DNA from: Cymbidium sinense
Lineage: Eukaryota; Streptophyta; Magnoliopsida; Asparagales; Orchidaceae
Direction of reading: 5' to 3'
Assembly (NCBI GenBank): GCA_021442155.1
Contig: CM038214.1
Location: 49,172,703 to 49,236,702 of the forward strand
DNA length: 64,000 nt
Both the position numbers and the translations under genes were made by a program. Positions within the stretch are counted from its first letter, which is position 1; every line of letters starts with the position of its first letter. Shown here piece after piece: positions 61,401 to 64,000 of the stretch. The notes under the pieces were generated by a model. The model was not told where the DNA came from and made no database searches. It saw nothing but the letters and a program-made list of their open reading frames with translations.

Positions 61401-62612
61401 AATGGTGGAGGGAGTATTGGACTCGGACGGTGGCTATGCTACTGGGCAATCTCGGGCAAGTATGGCGAGCTACTGCTGCTACTGGGCTGTTACCCTCCCT
61501 AAGTTGTCCTTTGCAACTAGCAAACCTTGGTGTTGGAGGGTTGAGATACTTCATGCACCTACAAGGAAAGCTTCTTGATCTTAGAAATGACCTTTTTAGA
61601 GGTTCAGGATAGGGAGATATCCTAACCTTCTTTGGTCTTAATAGGATCGCAAGTATCCCTAAGGATTAATCTAAGAGAACTAGATGGTTATTCTAATAAG
61701 TATTTCTTAGGGATAACTATGGCTCTCAACTTGTTGTTGTGCTCAAGCTAGTCTTTAAAAGTGATACAATCCTCTAAGAAATGGCCTAACATGCAGTGGT
61801 ATAGGCAATAGCTAGGATCATCGCTCTTGCCCACTTTCTCTTTCTTAGGCTCAGTAGCGAAAGTCAAGTTTCTTTAAGAGATTATTAAAGATTTTCCTAA
61901 CTACCTCCCTTTGAATGAATATGGTTTATTCAATCTATTGCCAAGAGTATGTGGAAAGTAGCTACACGGATATGAATCGCCTAGGTAAGAGGTGGTGAAA
62001 ATGGTCATTGTGGGAGGGTGGTGGGTATGATGGCGAGGTGGTGGAAGAGGAGGTGAAAAGGAGGCTATTGAGCTCATGGTCTCTTATACTAAACTCTAGT
62101 TGGCGCTTCCCTTGTCCATTGACATAATTGTCAGTCTTCTCAAACACCTTCTAGGCCAGATGATTGGTCAAGAAAGGGAAAATGTTTGGCTACCTAGCTT
62201 CCTTATTGATTAATTTCTCAAATGTTTTGATGGTAAAATAAGCATGAAGGCGAGCCATGGATATTTTGACAAGAATCTCAATGCCATGTTGTTGGATAGT
62301 GGTTGCATTCATGCTAGGTTGCGCCACCTGAGAATGTAATCAATAAGGGACTCATTGAGTTTCTATTTCTCTACAATGAGGTCGCCTATAATCACCCTCT
62401 GCTGAGCTCCAGCAAACCTCTTGATGAAGAGGTGCTCCAACTCAGTAAAAGTCTTCATCGAACTGTTGGGCAGTTCAGTACCAATCAAATGCAACATCGA
62501 CAGCGAAAAGAAGAAGAGGAGTGTTCTTTTATAGTGTTGCAACAACCAACACTAAAGTGTGCAATTTGTAATCGTGGGTTCCCACTACCATCAAAGATCT
62601 TGAAGGATGGTG
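61401..62612 (-). pseudogene. gag (Retrotrans_gag-like) relic (M2)
   Basis: The minus strand from 62612 reads VPPSFKIFDGSGNP, then the 60-codon piece 62545-62363 with FTELEHLFIKRFAGAQQRV. It begins at the satellite junction at the same codon as M1, so the N-terminal part is missing in both. The downstream part (about 61401-62150) is His/Pro-rich and broken. Confidence 0.75.
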
Positions 62613-63300
62613 GCACAAAATCTAAATAAAATAAAAACTAAATAAAAACCTAAACCTAAAAATAAACCTAAAATAAATTTAAAATAAATAATAAAACAAT
62701 AAATCCTAAACTAAAAGAACCTAATCATAAAATAAAAAAAATAAAATAAACATAAACCTAAACTAAAATAAATAAAATCCAAAATTAAACCTAAAATAAA
62801 CTAAACCTAAACCATAAACTAAATAAATTAAAATAAACTAAAAATAAACCTAAACCTTAATTAAAAAAACCTAAAAATAAACCTAAAATAAATACCTAAA
62901 AACTAAATCTCAAAAAATAAAATAAAAACCTAAACACTAACCTAAAAATAAAAAATAAAACCTAGACCTAAAAAATAAATAATAAAAAAACTAAACTAAA
63001 ATGCATAAACCTAAACCTAAACCTAAAAATAAACTAAAATAAAAAACCTAAACTAAAATAAATAAAACTAAAATAAATAAACTAAACTAAATATAAAATA
63101 AAAAAATAAACTAAATAAACTAAATAAACTGCGTGTTTGCTTAATTTTAAAAAAACCACAAACCCTAAACCATAAACTTGCAAACCCTAAACCCTAAACC
63201 ATAAACTACCATAAACCGTTATCTAAACTAACTTTAAACCCTAATACCTAAACCTAAATCCAAACCCTAAACCCTAAACCCTAAACCTACAAAACCTAAA
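62613..63300 (+). repeat. Telomere-derived satellite (right block)
   Basis: A-rich variants, anchor-like phrase at about 63129 (TTTGCTTAATTTTAAAAAAA), then CCCTAAA-rich sequence to 63300. Orientation is the same as all other blocks. It ends abruptly at CCTTGGGTGGAATCTGC. Confidence 0.88.
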
Positions 63301-64000
63301 CCTTGGGTGGAATCTGCATTCATTTATTTCTGCTTTAGGCTGATGAGTTTCTTAAGATTGATTCGCTATTTTTTGAGATCCTGTGTGAGGATGTTTTGAG
63401 ATTGGGATTTGGTCAATCTCTTTTACTTGTCTGGAGAATTTGTTTTTTGGTTTTCTCTTGCTCAGAATGGGCCTCCTTCTTTTTACTTTGTTTTCCCTCT
63501 CATTAAGGCCTTACTAGACTATATTTTTACGGTCTAGAAAGGTCTTCTTATTCCTCTCAATGCTAGTCATTGGTTTTTTGGGACCTATTTCCAGAATGTT
63601 GTTTTTTTGACTTATGGATGTTTATTGATTCTCGATTCTCCAACTATTTGTGCTATTATCAGCTGGGCTATTTTTGATCAAACATGGTGTTGCTGTTTTC
63701 ATCCTTGTTCTATTTTCCATAGTCAGAATTCTTCTCTTTTATTATGGGATCGATTTTATGCACTCTCTACTTTTAATGGATTTTCCTATGGTCAACTTGT
63801 TGGTATCTCCTTTCTTAGTTGTTGGCTGAATTGGACCCTTGAGGCTACTGTCAATCTTGTTGTATTTGGAATTGTTTCCCATGCTCAGCAGGTTTGGTGT
63901 TACTTAATGGATTTTCATTCCTTTCTTTGAGGTTGTGGGTACTAATTACTCGGTGGGAATTACTTGAACTCATTCATTCTTTATTTTATATCTTTGTTCT
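63301..64000. other. Unrecognised T-rich, non-satellite sequence
   Basis: Composition changes sharply: T-rich on +, with normal G content. One frame (about 63607-63930) is open for 107 codons on +, rich in Phe, Leu, Trp and Cys (for example SWAIFDQTWCCCFHPC). I recognise no domain in either strand. It may be part of another element or of a gene running out of the window. Confidence 0.5.

Larger units (their letters stand above)
49339..62612 (-). mobile_element. Tat-lineage Ty3/gypsy relic M2 with nested insert
   Basis: Read on the minus strand: gag (62612-61401), linker, protease N-half, nested + insert (60462-53090), protease C-half, spacer, RT, RNase H, archaeal-type RNase H and the first part of integrase, cut at about 49338. 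It is the sibling of M1, sharing insert position and gag truncation point, and a cousin of P. All domains carry stops or frameshifts. No LTR of its own is visible at either end. Confidence 0.85.
51460..63150 (+). repeat. Segmental duplication, copy 2
   Basis: Counterpart of 2363-15170: same block order, same nested insert, same junction of gag with satellite (GATGGTGGCA then A-rich telomere variants at both 14580 and 62606). The satellite next to it also follows the same order of phrases up to the anchor, at 63129 here and 15155 there. Confidence 0.8.

Overview
The window looks like nuclear DNA of a land plant, most likely a seed plant, from repeat-rich, probably subtelomeric heterochromatin. 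The signs are Arabidopsis-type telomere motifs (CCCTAAA on the + strand), decayed Ty3/gypsy retrotransposons of the Tat lineage with a second, archaeal-type RNase H, a plant RTE-type LINE, and fragments of a plant glycine-rich RNA-binding protein gene. I see no intact gene and no tRNA, rRNA or CRISPR. The genus cannot be named from this sequence alone.

Layout. 1-2262 is degenerate telomere-like satellite, ended by a 100-N assembly gap (2263-2362). 2363-14586 is a minus-strand Tat relic (called M1) whose protease gene is split by a long LTR-like insert in the + orientation (about 3738-12440). 14587-35689 is about 21 kb of telomere-derived satellite, interrupted by five copies of the 3' end of a glycine-rich RNA-binding protein gene and by one minus-strand LINE relic (22412-25098). 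35690-49338 is a plus-strand Tat relic (P): gag, protease, RT, RNase H, archaeal RNase H, integrase, a repeat-rich 3' untranslated region and a truncated 3' LTR. 49339-62612 is a second minus-strand Tat relic (M2). It has the same nested LTR-like insert in the same protease site as M1, so M1 and M2 are two copies of one segmental duplication about 48-49 kb apart in direct orientation. 62613-63300 is satellite again. 63301-64000 is unrecognised non-satellite DNA.

The most unusual part is the satellite. It is not simple decayed telomere. Landmark phrases recur in fixed order roughly every 1.10-1.17 kb, so telomere motifs and A-rich spacer form a complex repeat. Fragments of the RNA-binding protein gene (coding 3' end, 3'UTR and an A-rich end) sit in that array, four of five behind a recognisable shared upstream phrase, as if one capture event was amplified with the satellite. 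All telomere-type motifs I see point the same way (C-rich strand on +), as expected on a left chromosome arm reading inward.

Nothing here is expected to act as a working gene set. The retroelement proteins carry many in-frame stops and frameshifts. Where a sibling copy can be compared, several stops stand at glutamine or arginine codons, the pattern left by deamination of methylated cytosine. All homology calls were made by reading translations and comparing copies by eye; boundaries are approximate unless stated.
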